In this document: positions 43,088-53,584 of the stretch, piece after piece
How the letters are laid out: the number at the start of each line of letters is the position of its first letter
How positions within the stretch are numbered: the stretch's first letter is position 1
Position numbers and translations under genes: made by a program
The notes under the pieces: model-generated
Databases searched by the model: none
The model's input: the letters and a program-made list of their open reading frames with translations, nothing else
What the model was told of the DNA's origin: nothing
Assembly: GCA_947586255.1 (NCBI GenBank)
Contig: CANPXP010000003.1
Location: 1-64,000 of the forward strand
DNA: 64,000 bases
Direction of reading: 5' to 3'
Source of the DNA: an uncultured Lachnospiraceae bacterium
GTDB lineage: Bacteria > Bacillota > Clostridia > Lachnospirales > Lachnospiraceae

Positions 43088-44440
43088 TCATTTATCCGAA
43101 TCGCCTGTTCCTATGATCTTTATTTGCCCTTCTCCGGCCCGCTTCAGCGCGTTCGCGGCGGCGTTGGTCTTTTCATCGGCCTCATATCCGCAGGAAGCAC
43201 AGCGGAATCTCTCTCCTTCCACACTGCCGGACGCACCGCAGCGGCTGCACTCCGTGCCGATGCCTTTTCCCAGCACCTCCACCACTTCCACCGACTGTTC
43301 CCTGCACTTCTGCAGGAGCCGCTTCCTGATGTAGCCCCGTTGCCACACCGAAACCGAATAGTTGATCTTCCTGTTCACCCCGCCCGCCTTCGGTGGCGGC
43401 AGTTTCACCATACAGACTGTCTCAGGCTTCTCATTCTGCAGGAAAAGATTGAGCTGCTGGTTGATATAGCTGTGCAGTCTCTCTTCTTTCCTATGTTTCT
43501 TCGCGGTGTACTTCTTGCGCCCCGCGTTGTCCGCACGGTTGCGCCGATAGACGGAACTCTGTTCTCTCAGCCATTCCGCGTATTCGGTATGCAGCGTTCC
43601 GAACTCCGTTCCGTAGCGGTGTCCTTCCTGCGTCGTAAGCATTGTCTTCATGCCCAAGGCGATGCCCACCCGGTTCGTATAATCGGGATGATTCTTCACC
43701 CTGACGCGGACCGCCGCCATGATCTCCGCCCGCTGTTCCCGCGGAAAAAGCTTCACGTAGAGCTGGCCCGTATACTGTCTGGAGTCTGTCAGCGGCAGAA
43801 ACACCCGCTGTCTGCTCCGCTTCGTGGCCAGGTAAATGCCGTGGTCTGCGTAGCGGTAGGCACGCTCGGTAACGCCGAAGCCGTCCGCCCGCTCGGTGCT
43901 GAGTTTCACCTGATGCTTCCGCACCTGCCTTCTCAGGTAGCCGTGTACCCGCCGGACGTCCGACGCCTCCGCCAGCGCATCGCACTGCGCCTGAACCGCC
44001 TCCGGCAGTCCGGACGGTTTTCCCTCCGGCAGCTTTTCATTCAACACTGCTTCGAAGGCATTGTTTACCTTGAGCAGGAAGCGCAGGTAATGCCTGTCCG
44101 CTTCCGTCAGGTTCTCATTTCGGGCCGCCGCCTTCCGCATCGCCGTTTTGGTTCTGGTCCACTGGCTCTTGATATCGCCCAGCGCATCGAACACCGCCCG
44201 GTAATAGTAGACCGAAGGCATTCCCAGCTCGGCCCGCAGGCCGCAGACCGTCATCTCGTTCTGGACCGTGTAGCCCGGATAGAGTTTCCCCAGGCTGCCG
44301 ATCCCGCCGTAGCGCTCATACACGTAGTTCTTCACTCTGCGGTAATCCCCGGCGATCTCCAGAAGCTTCTCCATATCTTCGCCGGATATCGGCTTCGCAC
44401 TGTACTGGCGCACGGTCCGCACCGCACTTTCCTGGGTCAT
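43088..44440 (-). CDS. TnpB-like protein (IS200/IS605 OrfB family) lacking the RuvC catalytic acids
   Basis: The 450-residue protein has the C-terminal TnpB layout: a RuvC-I-like strand, a RuvC-II-like strand, a CxxC-x9-CxxC zinc finger (CSRCG, CASCG) and a final NAAANALKRA. Key acids are missing. RuvC-I reads VGIALGMKTML where TnpB has GIDLG; RuvC-II reads VCMVKLPPP where TnpB has I-E-DL; RuvC-III reads DEKTNAA where TnpB has D-x-NAA. The fold and zinc finger appear intact, so it is probably nuclease-dead but RNA- or DNA-binding. ATG 44440 follows AAAGGACAGG. A serine recombinase gene lies upstream. Confidence 0.82.
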   Translation of the reverse strand: MTQESAVRTVRQYSAKPISGEDMEKLLEIAGDYRRVKNYVYERYGGIGSLGKLYPGYTVQNEMTVCGLRAELGMPSVYYYRAVFDALGDIKSQWTRTKTAMRKAAARNENLTEADRHYLRFLLKVNNAFEAVLNEKLPEGKPSGLPEAVQAQCDALAEASDVRRVHGYLRRQVRKHQVKLSTERADGFGVTERAYRYADHGIYLATKRSRQRVFLPLTDSRQYTGQLYVKLFPREQRAEIMAAVRVRVKNHPDYTNRVGIALGMKTMLTTQEGHRYGTEFGTLHTEYAEWLREQSSVYRRNRADNAGRKKYTAKKHRKEERLHSYINQQLNLFLQNEKPETVCMVKLPPPKAGGVNRKINYSVSVWQRGYIRKRLLQKCREQSVEVVEVLGKGIGTECSRCGASGSVEGERFRCASCGYEADEKTNAAANALKRAGEGQIKIIGTGDSDK

Positions 44441-44501
44441 ATCCTGTCCTTTGCGCCCGGCGTCTGCCCCGACAGGGCGGCGCGTCGGCGGCGGTTTTGT
44501 C

Positions 44502-44517
44502 AAAAAGTATACTTTTT
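44502..44517. repeat. 16-bp perfect palindrome, copy A
   Basis: AAAAAGTATACTTTTT lies 62 bases upstream of the TnpB-like start. An identical copy lies at 44630-44645. It could be a recombinase site or an operator. Confidence 0.8.
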
Positions 44518-44557
44518 GGTTAAGCTGTCGAGATGGAAAAAATGACCAATACAGCAA

Positions 44558-44664
44558 AATAAATAGGCTTGCTTTTTTGTGCGTTCTGCGTTAAAATAGA
44601 CAAGAATTATGTATACGATATCTTTTCTTAAAAAGTATACTTTTTAACAAAATTTTCTCCTTTT
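44558..44664. other. AT-rich spacer between recombinase and TnpB-like genes
   Basis: This AT-rich spacer, with the leader to 44440, carries the two 16-bp palindromes. No gene was recognised. It must hold the expression signals of the TnpB-like gene unless that gene is read through from the recombinase. Confidence 0.4.
44630..44645. repeat. 16-bp perfect palindrome, copy B
   Basis: Second exact copy of AAAAAGTATACTTTTT, 20 bases beyond the recombinase stop codon. The two copies are 128 bases apart, start to start. Confidence 0.8.
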
Positions 44665-45285
44665 TCATTCCTTTTCCGCCTCTTCGATATCTGTTCCCTT
44701 TTCCCGCGCTTTTCTGTAAAACGACGACGCCGACATACCGCACAGTCCTGCCGCCTCCGTTCCCGATATTTCTCCGGACGCCCATTTTGCGCGAACTGTG
44801 TCAAAATTGTCCGGGAGCGGCTTGATCGGGCGGCCGAATCTGACCCCTCTCTGCCGCGCCGCCAGAATGCCCTCCTTCTGTCTCTCCCTGATATTCTTTC
44901 TCTCGTTCTCCGCCACGAAGGAGAGCAGCTGCAACACGATATCGCTTAAGAAGGTGCCGACCAGATCCTTGCCCCATCTCGTATCCAGAAGCGGCATGTC
45001 CAAAACGACGATGTCGATTCTCTTTTCCTTAGTCAGAATCCGCCACTGTTCCAGGATTTCCTCATAATTCCTCCCGAGTCTGTCGATCGACTTGATGTAC
45101 AGCGTATCGCTCTCCCGAAGCCTCCTGACCAACAGCTTGTACTTCGGACGGTTGAAATCCTTGCCCGACTGCTTGTCCATATAGATATTCTGCTCCGCGA
45201 CGCCCGCCTCATTGAGCGCCAGCAGCTGTCTGTCCTCGTTCTGTTCCTGCGTGCTGACCCTCATGTACCCGTATACTGTTCCCAT
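44665..45285 (-). CDS. Serine recombinase (resolvase/invertase family)
   Basis: The 206-residue protein has the catalytic serine in YGYMRVSTQEQNEDRQ, then LYIKSIDRLGRNYEEIL with the conserved arginines, the long helix ERKNIRERQKEGI and a C-terminal helix-turn-helix (GEISGTEAAGLCGMSASSFY). It is of the Hin/Tn3-resolvase type, not the IS607 transposase type, which has its DNA-binding domain first. The ATG follows GGGGG. It may invert or resolve DNA between palindromic sites nearby. Confidence 0.9.
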   Translation of the reverse strand: MGTVYGYMRVSTQEQNEDRQLLALNEAGVAEQNIYMDKQSGKDFNRPKYKLLVRRLRESDTLYIKSIDRLGRNYEEILEQWRILTKEKRIDIVVLDMPLLDTRWGKDLVGTFLSDIVLQLLSFVAENERKNIRERQKEGILAARQRGVRFGRPIKPLPDNFDTVRAKWASGEISGTEAAGLCGMSASSFYRKAREKGTDIEEAEKE

Positions 45286-45589
45286 TTGTCCCCCTCTTTC
45301 CGCCGTTCACGGCACTGTTTTATCTTTGTCTTACTAGTATTTTAGGACATTCGTTTGCAACAATCTGCCCCAGCCGTGTCCGAAAATCACAGGCGTAAAG
45401 ATAAATTTCTTGACACACGCCGCTTGTGTATGCTACGATATGTTTAGTTCGAAAGGCGCTCTCGTCTTTCCAGACCAAGGTCTTTGGCATATCCGCCAAT
45501 TACCCATATGAGAAAGCATTGTATATTTACACATCGGTTCACGCTTCGCCGTCCGCCGTCAACACCACATCACGAAAGAGGGGTTTTCT
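45286..45589 (+). promoter_or_regulatory. Divergent intergenic region with a sigma-70-type promoter toward 45590
   Basis: TTGACA at 45410-45415 and TACGAT at 45434-45439 are 18 bases apart, with TGC before the -10. They point toward the plus-strand gene at 45590 and leave a leader of about 145 bases. No gene was seen in the region; the recombinase promoter must also lie here. Confidence 0.55.
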
Positions 45590-46780
45590 ATGTCTCCAGT
45601 CACATCTGCCATTTCCGTACCTGAAATTTTGCGCAATGCCACCGGTCCTATCGAGTTCGGTTTCATCAACGACTACATGTTCCGCGCCGTCATGGAGAAA
45701 AATATCCCGGTACTCAAAGGCCTTATCTGCTCGCTGCTGCATCTGCGCCCGGAAGATCTGTCCTCCGTAACTGTCATCAATCCCATTCTGGAAGGTGATT
45801 CATACAGCAGCAAAGAGTTCATTTTGGATATCGAAATCGTGCTGAATAATAACCTGCTCCTCAACCTGGAAATGCAGGTTGCCGACGAGCACAACTGGCC
45901 GGAACGCTCCTTAAGCTATCTGTGCCGACGTTTCGACCAACTGGGCAGGGGAGTAGTCTACATCGACTGCAAGCCTGCCATACATATTGGTTTTCTGGAT
46001 TTTACTCCGTTTCCGGAATGTGCGGAATTTTATGCAACCTACAAACTGTTAAATATCAAAAATCATCATTTATATAGTGACAAATTCACCCTATCTGTGA
46101 TAGACTTATCTCACATAGAACTGGCGACCAGGGAGGACAAAGCCTGCGGTCTCGACAAGTGGGCACGCCTCTTCAAGGCAAAGACATGGGAGGAACTCAA
46201 AATGATCGCAAAAGATGATCTTGCAATGACCGAAGCAGCCGAAAGTCTCTGTATACTCAATGCCGACGAACCGGCCAGGGCCCGCGCCCGTGCCAGGCAG
46301 GAAGCGATTCTCCATGAACAAGCCATGCAGAAACGGCAGGAGGACTTGGAGCGTGCTAAGCAGGAAGCTGTCCTTCATGCTCAAGCCATGCAGAAACGGC
46401 AGGAGGACTTGGAGCGCGCTAAGCAGGAAGCTGTCCTTCACGCTCAAGCCATGCAAAAGCGGCAGGAGGACCTGGAGCGCGCAAGGCAGGAAGCTGTCCT
46501 TCATGCTCAAGCCATGCAAAAGCGACAAGAGGACCTGGAGCGCGCAACACAGGAAGCAATTCTCCATGAACAAGCCATGCAAAAGCGGCAGGAGTATCTG
46601 GAGCGCGCTAAGCAGGAAGCTGTCCTTCATGCTCAAGCCATGCAAAAGCGGCAGGAGACATTGGAAAGGCAATTAGCTGAGCGGACTTCTCAGCTGCACG
46701 GAACAGAAGAAAAATACCGTGCCGCCATGTCTGAAATCGAACAGCTGCGTGCAGAACTTTCCCACTATCAGCACGCTTAA
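45590..46780 (+). CDS. Rpn/PD-(D/E)XK nuclease family protein with tandem coiled-coil repeats
   Basis: The 396-residue protein starts after GAGGGG. Residues about 15-225 match the second type of Rpn family proteins (PD-(D/E)XK transposase-like): EFGFINDYMFRAVM, LDIEIVLNNNLLLNLEMQV and SLSYLCRRFDQL. D-x-E-x-x plus LEMQ fits the nuclease site. Residues 237-362 are six copies of a 21-residue unit (QEAVLHAQAMQKRQEDLERA) that should form one long helix. The gene is the only sizeable plus-strand gene and runs convergent to radA. Its charged helical tail parallels the variable tails of the other Rpn copies. Confidence 0.83.
   Translation: MSPVTSAISVPEILRNATGPIEFGFINDYMFRAVMEKNIPVLKGLICSLLHLRPEDLSSVTVINPILEGDSYSSKEFILDIEIVLNNNLLLNLEMQVADEHNWPERSLSYLCRRFDQLGRGVVYIDCKPAIHIGFLDFTPFPECAEFYATYKLLNIKNHHLYSDKFTLSVIDLSHIELATREDKACGLDKWARLFKAKTWEELKMIAKDDLAMTEAAESLCILNADEPARARARARQEAILHEQAMQKRQEDLERAKQEAVLHAQAMQKRQEDLERAKQEAVLHAQAMQKRQEDLERARQEAVLHAQAMQKRQEDLERATQEAILHEQAMQKRQEYLERAKQEAVLHAQAMQKRQETLERQLAERTSQLHGTEEKYRAAMSEIEQLRAELSHYQHA
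46298..46675 (+). repeat. Six tandem 63-bp repeats
   Basis: Each unit encodes 21 residues beginning QEA(V/I)LH(A/E)QAMQKRQ. Copies 2 to 4 are nearly identical in DNA, which points to recent unequal exchange. A 63-base unit keeps the frame whatever the copy number. Confidence 0.92.
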
Positions 46781-46790
46781 AGTTAAAAAC

Positions 46791-46841
46791 GTGCGCCTCC
46801 GGGCGCACCAAAAAATCCGGAGACAAAATCTGTCTCCGGAT
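46791..46841 (-). terminator. Two tandem hairpins between convergent genes (radA terminator)
   Basis: Stem 1 is GTGCGCC/GGCGCAC (46791-46808). Stem 2 is ATCCGGAGACA and its complement around AAATC (46815-46841). On the minus strand each is followed by a run of five or six T, so both fit intrinsic terminators for radA. No T-run follows on the plus strand. Confidence 0.75.
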
Positions 46842-46872
46842 CTCTCGATATGTCTATATCTTCATGATTCTT

Positions 46873-48246
46873 CTATATTATCTCTATCGCGTCCTGTACC
46901 GTTCTGACACCGATCACTTTGATCCCCTGCGCCGGCCGCAGTTTGCTCCGGTTGACTTCCGGCAGAACACAGGTGGTAAAGCCCAGCTTCGCCGCCTCCG
47001 CCACACGCTGTTCGACCATGGACACGCCGCGCACCTCGCCGCTCAGGCCGATCTCTCCGAAGGCGATCAGCTTATCGTCGATCGCCCGATTTTTAAAGCT
47101 CGACACCACCGCCATCGCTATCCCTAAGTCGATCGCCGGCTCCTGGATGCGCAGGCCGCCGGCCAGGTTCACATAGGCGTCGCAGTCTGACATCTGCAGG
47201 CCAAGCCGTTTCTCCAGCACGGCCATCAGCAGGTTCACCCTGTTGAAATCGGTGCCGATGGCCTGACGTCTCGGTATGCCGAAGCTGCTATGGCACACCA
47301 GTGCCTGAATTTCCAGAAGAATCGGTCTCGTTCCTTCCATGGAGCAGGACACGACGGAACCACTCGCTCCCTCCGGTTTGCCGTCAAGCATAAACGCGGA
47401 AGGATTTTTCACCTCGACCAGCCCTTCCTCCTTCATCTCGAACACGCCGATCTCATTGGTGGACCCGAACCGGTTCTTCACACCGCGCAGAATGCGGTAG
47501 GAGGCATGTCTGTCTCCCTCGAAATAGAGCACGGTGTCCACCATGTGCTCCAGCACGCGCGGTCCCGCCACGGTTCCTTCCTTGGTAACATGGCCCACAA
47601 TAAAAATAGAAGTGTTCAGTCCCTTGGCCAGCTGCAGGAGGATGCTTGTGGACTCCCTCACCTGAGATACGCTGCCGGGCGCGGAGGAGATGTCCTCGTG
47701 ATACATGGTCTGAATGGAATCGATAATCGTGATGTCCGGCTTCACGCTGCGGATCGTATCCTCCACGATCTCCAGATTCGTCTCGCACAAAAGCAGCAGA
47801 TTGTCGGAAAACTCCCCCAGCCTGTTGGCTCTGAGCTTGATCTGGCGCAGCGACTCCTCCCCCGATATGTACAGCACCTTCCTGCCATCCGCCGCCATGT
47901 GCCGGCACACCTGCAGAAGAAGCGTGGATTTGCCGATGCCCGGATCGCCGCCCACCAACGTCAGAGAGCCGGGCACAATACCGCCGCCCAGCACTCTGTC
48001 GAGTTCCGCCATATGCGTGCGCATACGCTCTTCTTCTCTGACGCTTACTTCCGAGAGACTGGCGGGCTTCGCCGCCATGCGCGCTCTCCCTGCTCCCGCA
48101 GCGGCCGCGCCGTGGGAAGAGGCGCTCTTCGGCTCCTCCACCATGCTGTTCCACGCCTTGCAGCCGGGACACTGTCCCATCCACTTGGAAGATTCGTATC
48201 CGCAGTTCTGACAATAAAAAACTGTCCCTGTCTTACTCTTAGCCAT
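46873..48246 (-). CDS. radA: DNA repair protein RadA
   Basis: The 457-residue protein has the RadA order of domains: zinc finger with four cysteines (FYCQNCGYESSKWMGQCPGC), Walker A GGDPGIGKST, the RadA signature VKNRFGSTNEIGVF and a Lon-like C-terminal domain (DLGIAMAVVSSFKNR). RadA is a hexameric helicase-like ATPase that aids branch migration in recombinational repair. Its start overlaps the stop of the upstream gene by eight bases. Length and motifs are standard. Confidence 0.96.
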   Translation of the reverse strand: MAKSKTGTVFYCQNCGYESSKWMGQCPGCKAWNSMVEEPKSASSHGAAAAGAGRARMAAKPASLSEVSVREEERMRTHMAELDRVLGGGIVPGSLTLVGGDPGIGKSTLLLQVCRHMAADGRKVLYISGEESLRQIKLRANRLGEFSDNLLLLCETNLEIVEDTIRSVKPDITIIDSIQTMYHEDISSAPGSVSQVRESTSILLQLAKGLNTSIFIVGHVTKEGTVAGPRVLEHMVDTVLYFEGDRHASYRILRGVKNRFGSTNEIGVFEMKEEGLVEVKNPSAFMLDGKPEGASGSVVSCSMEGTRPILLEIQALVCHSSFGIPRRQAIGTDFNRVNLLMAVLEKRLGLQMSDCDAYVNLAGGLRIQEPAIDLGIAMAVVSSFKNRAIDDKLIAFGEIGLSGEVRGVSMVEQRVAEAAKLGFTTCVLPEVNRSKLRPAQGIKVIGVRTVQDAIEII

Positions 48247-48655
48247 TTTTTACAATCTTGACGGCGATCTCGCCGGCGCCCTCGGGCTCAATGCTGAGAC
48301 TCAGCTTGCCGCTCAGATTCGTCTTCATCGTGCCGATGTTCTCACCGCCCACGCTGACGCTGTACTCCGTATCTTCCTCAAGTCCGACCGTGATCTGTGC
48401 GTCTTCCGCCGCTTCCACCTGAAAGTCGACGCCGTCCTCCGTCTCCCGGAAACCGATCACGCTCGTTCCGGGCTGTGATTCATAGGCAAACATGCCGTTC
48501 TTCTCCAGCTTGGTCAGCTCCCTGTAGGTCTTTACCTTGTACAGGTCCCCGCCATGCTCGTAATTCTCCACCTTGGCCTTGGCGTCCAGCTTATAATTGC
48601 CAAAGCTGAGCGTTCCATCCTTCTCGGTCCGAAGCAGCTCTTCTACTACAGCCAT
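48239..48655 (-). CDS. Conserved hypothetical protein between clpC and radA
   Basis: The 138-residue protein has no enzyme motif. It begins VVEELLRTEKDGTLSFGNY and then alternates charged loops with short beta strands (YKVKTYRELTKLEKNGMF, ITVGLEEDTEYSV, GKLSLSIEPEG), which suggests a beta-rich fold. Similar proteins next to radA in Clostridia have, from memory, sometimes been named endosialidase, but nothing here supports that activity. It is 21 bases from clpC and overlaps radA, so all three are probably co-transcribed. Confidence 0.75.
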   Translation of the reverse strand: MAVVEELLRTEKDGTLSFGNYKLDAKAKVENYEHGGDLYKVKTYRELTKLEKNGMFAYESQPGTSVIGFRETEDGVDFQVEAAEDAQITVGLEEDTEYSVSVGGENIGTMKTNLSGKLSLSIEPEGAGEIAVKIVKNG

Positions 48656-48676
48656 TGCATTATCCTCCTGTTATGC

Positions 48677-51135
<2,459 letters not shown>

Positions 51136-51136
<1 letters not shown>

Positions 51137-51519
51137 CAGTCATTCATCCCTTTCCCATAATCTTCATAAATCTCATCGATAAGAGCATGCACTTCTTCTC
51201 TGGAAATATTCTTGCAGCTGGCCTTCGCCAGCGTTACCCGCAGCTCCCGCCGCACCTCATCGACCGCCCGCATCTTATCGATGTCAAGGGCGATCATGGC
51301 GCCCCGCCTGCGGTCTACCTTGACGTACCCCTCCTGCTTTAAGACAGTGTACGCCTTATTGACCGTGTGCATATTGATACCGATATGCTCCGCCAGCTGC
51401 CGCACGGACGGAAGCATATCGCCTTCTCTGAACTGGTCGGTGGCGATCCCGAGAATGATCTGATTGCGCAGCTGCATATAGATCGCTTCATCACTGTTAA
51501 AATCTATTTCTATAACCAT
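51136..51519 (-). CDS. GntR family transcriptional regulator (YtrA-like)
   Basis: The 127-residue protein is a short GntR regulator: the winged helix EAIYMQLRNQIILGIA, LPSVRQLAEHIGINMHTVNK and LKQEGYVKVDRRRGAMI, then only about 50 residues, as in the YtrA group. It has no large effector domain. It is first in the operon with clpC and may repress it, by analogy with other autoregulated pairs. The operator was not identified. Confidence 0.9.
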
Positions 51520-51554
51520 CTCTCTACCACTCTGCCTGTCGGATCTTCCCGGTA

Positions 51555-52961
51555 TTACAGATCGTTTTTGTCATCCATATTCAGAAATTCAAATTCAAAT
51601 TCATCGTCGTCTAACAGGAAATTCTTCGTCTTTCTCTTCTGTGCCGTACCTCCGGCCGCAGGCGCTTCCTCGGTCCGATTTCTGCGCTTGGCGGGAGGCT
51701 CTTCCTCACCGCGCTTTTTGCGTGGCGCCTCCTCTTCCTGTGCCCGTTTTCTGCGAGGCGGCTCTTCCTCTTCCTGGACGCGCCTTCTGCGGGGCGTCTC
51801 CTCTTCCTGCGCGCGTTTTCTGCGAGGCGCATCCTCCTCTTCCTGCCCGCGTCTTCTGCGGGGCGCATCCTCCTCTTCCTGCCCGCGTCTTCTGCGTGGC
51901 GCCTCCTCTTCCTGGACGCGCCTTCTGCGAGGCGGCTCTTCTTCCTCCTCTTCCTCGTCCTCGTCATCCTCATAATCTTCATAGTACGCGTCGCGCAGCT
52001 TGAACGCCATCACGACTACGGTGACGATCAGCGCCACGAGGAGCACTGCCAGCACAACGATCACAATGCGCTGTCTGACCAGATTTTTGGCGTCCTCCTG
52101 ATCAGCCTCGCTCCGTGCCCTCGTGGCCGCCATGAGCTGTTCCAGCAGATACTTGTCGGACTTTCCCTCCCCGCCGGTGTGATCATACAGATACCACACG
52201 TCGGAACCGTCCTCCCCCTTCTCGCAGGTCAGCTCATAGTCGGTATTGACCGGTTCCTCCGGCTCGGGCGCCGGCGCTTCCTCCGGTTCAGGCGCCTCTT
52301 CCTCAGGGACAGGCACCATATCTCCCATCGACAACAGGTCGGAACGGATATAACCCGTTTTCTCCGAGCCGTCCGCCCCGGTAAAAGTGACGTAATACCA
52401 GGTCTTGCCGTCCCCATCGCTCCCGGACGACTGTCCGCTCACCACCACCTGGGCGCCCTGCGTCAGCTTCTCCACCTGCGCCTCGTGAGCCGAAGGCGCC
52501 GTGCGGACATTGATGGACGCGGACGAGACAGTGGCGTACTGCGCGTCCATCGGCGTCTCCGGATCGATCGAAGCGCCGGACGCCGTGGCCTGCGGCTGCG
52601 CCGCCTCCTGTCCCGCATCGGAGGCAGACTGAGAATCGTCTCCTCCCTCTTTCTCTACAATGTCGGAACGCATGTAGCCCTTCGTATTTCCGTCGATATA
52701 GACCTCATACCAGGTCTTGCCGGAGGAGTCCTTCACCTCGTCGGTGATGGTGACCGTCGCGCCCTGCACCGCGCTGCCGACGGCCTCGCTGTCCGTGCTC
52801 GCCTTTTCCCTTATAACGGCCGATCCCACCGTGACTTTGCCCGTGGTATCCGCCAGACTGACTATAGACTGACACCACAGCGCCGAGACCGCTCCCGCTG
52901 CCATAAGCAGCCCCATAAGATGATGTTTCCCCGCCATTATGCGTCCCTTCTTCCGTATCAT
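51555..52961 (-). CDS. Membrane protein with two bacterial SH3 domains and a charged repeat tail
   Basis: The 468-residue protein has an N-terminal signal-like segment (LMGLLMAAGAVSALW), two SH3b domains (about 40-100, AVIREKASTDSEAVG; about 140-205, SINVRTAPSAHEAQV), a transmembrane helix near 300-325 (IVIVVLAVLLVALIVTVVVM) and a cytoplasmic tail. The tail is a run of units of about 11-12 residues such as EEEDAPRRRRGQ, encoded by imperfect DNA repeats (about 51700-51940). SH3b domains outside the cell usually bind peptidoglycan. The tail may bind nucleic acid or partners; its role is unknown. GAGGGAG precedes the ATG at 52961. Confidence 0.82.
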   Translation of the reverse strand: MIRKKGRIMAGKHHLMGLLMAAGAVSALWCQSIVSLADTTGKVTVGSAVIREKASTDSEAVGSAVQGATVTITDEVKDSSGKTWYEVYIDGNTKGYMRSDIVEKEGGDDSQSASDAGQEAAQPQATASGASIDPETPMDAQYATVSSASINVRTAPSAHEAQVEKLTQGAQVVVSGQSSGSDGDGKTWYYVTFTGADGSEKTGYIRSDLLSMGDMVPVPEEEAPEPEEAPAPEPEEPVNTDYELTCEKGEDGSDVWYLYDHTGGEGKSDKYLLEQLMAATRARSEADQEDAKNLVRQRIVIVVLAVLLVALIVTVVVMAFKLRDAYYEDYEDDEDEEEEEEEPPRRRRVQEEEAPRRRRGQEEEDAPRRRRGQEEEDAPRRKRAQEEETPRRRRVQEEEEPPRRKRAQEEEAPRKKRGEEEPPAKRRNRTEEAPAAGGTAQKRKTKNFLLDDDEFEFEFLNMDDKNDL

Positions 52962-52985
52962 ATCTTTTCTCCCTCTTGTACCTTT

Positions 52986-53483
52986 TTACCAGTCTTTTTT
53001 AAAGCGCTTCGCGCCTTCCTCACCCCTGGGCACCTCCGCGCTGAACCCGGACATGTTCGAGTGAGGCTTGTGTATTCTCGCCTGATCCTCCAACTCTCTG
53101 TGATATTTCGTCTCGCACGACTTGCACAGCCTGCCGAAACGTATATTGGCCCCGCAGGACTCGCAGCGCAGGAACGCGTGGGAACTTGCCGAGATCTCCA
53201 GCCTCTGATCCTTGAGCATCTGGCGGATTGCCTTCTGGGAAACGCCTGTCCCGGCAGATACCTGCGCAGCCGTCGCGCCCGGATTTTTCTCAATAAAATT
53301 CCTGCACTTCCCGTAATCGTCGTACTCCAGATGTCCGCAGTCCTCACACTTGTACTCGCCGACGCCCTTAAACACCATGACGCCCTGACACTTCTCACAG
53401 TAAGTCGGTATGTTTAACTGACTGATGTCCAGCAATTCCCTGCGGAAATGCGCCCTTTTTTCCTCTTTGCCGATGTCGCCCAT
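52986..53483 (-). CDS. Zinc-ribbon/helix-turn-helix protein, probable regulator
   Basis: The 165-residue protein has a first zinc ribbon (YCEKCQGVM and YKCEDCG), a helix-turn-helix-like stretch (GATAAQVSAGTGVSQKAIRQML) and a second ribbon (LRCESCGAN and LCKSCE). This layout resembles YvyF-type proteins encoded in flagellar operons, though no flagellar gene is near. It ends 24 bases before the SH3 protein gene. A DNA-binding regulatory role is likely, target unknown. Confidence 0.7.
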   Translation of the reverse strand: MGDIGKEEKRAHFRRELLDISQLNIPTYCEKCQGVMVFKGVGEYKCEDCGHLEYDDYGKCRNFIEKNPGATAAQVSAGTGVSQKAIRQMLKDQRLEISASSHAFLRCESCGANIRFGRLCKSCETKYHRELEDQARIHKPHSNMSGFSAEVPRGEEGAKRFKKDW

Positions 53484-53584
53484 ATTTTCTGTCTCCTTTC
53501 AGTCCTCAAACTCCCCTTACCTGTCTTCCATTTTACTTTTCCGCCGGACATTCCATATATTCCCCGGCGTTTTATGAAGACTTT

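Noticed and set aside
43124-44545. Plus-strand open frame of 473 codons
   Set aside because: It is a shadow of the TnpB-like gene in high-GC DNA.
43088-45285. Canonical IS607 or IS605 transposon
   Set aside because: The recombinase is of the resolvase/invertase type, no Y1 transposase is present, and the TnpB-like protein lacks its catalytic acids; element ends were not found.
46298-46675. CRISPR-like array
   Set aside because: The repeats are contiguous, have no spacers and are translated in one frame.
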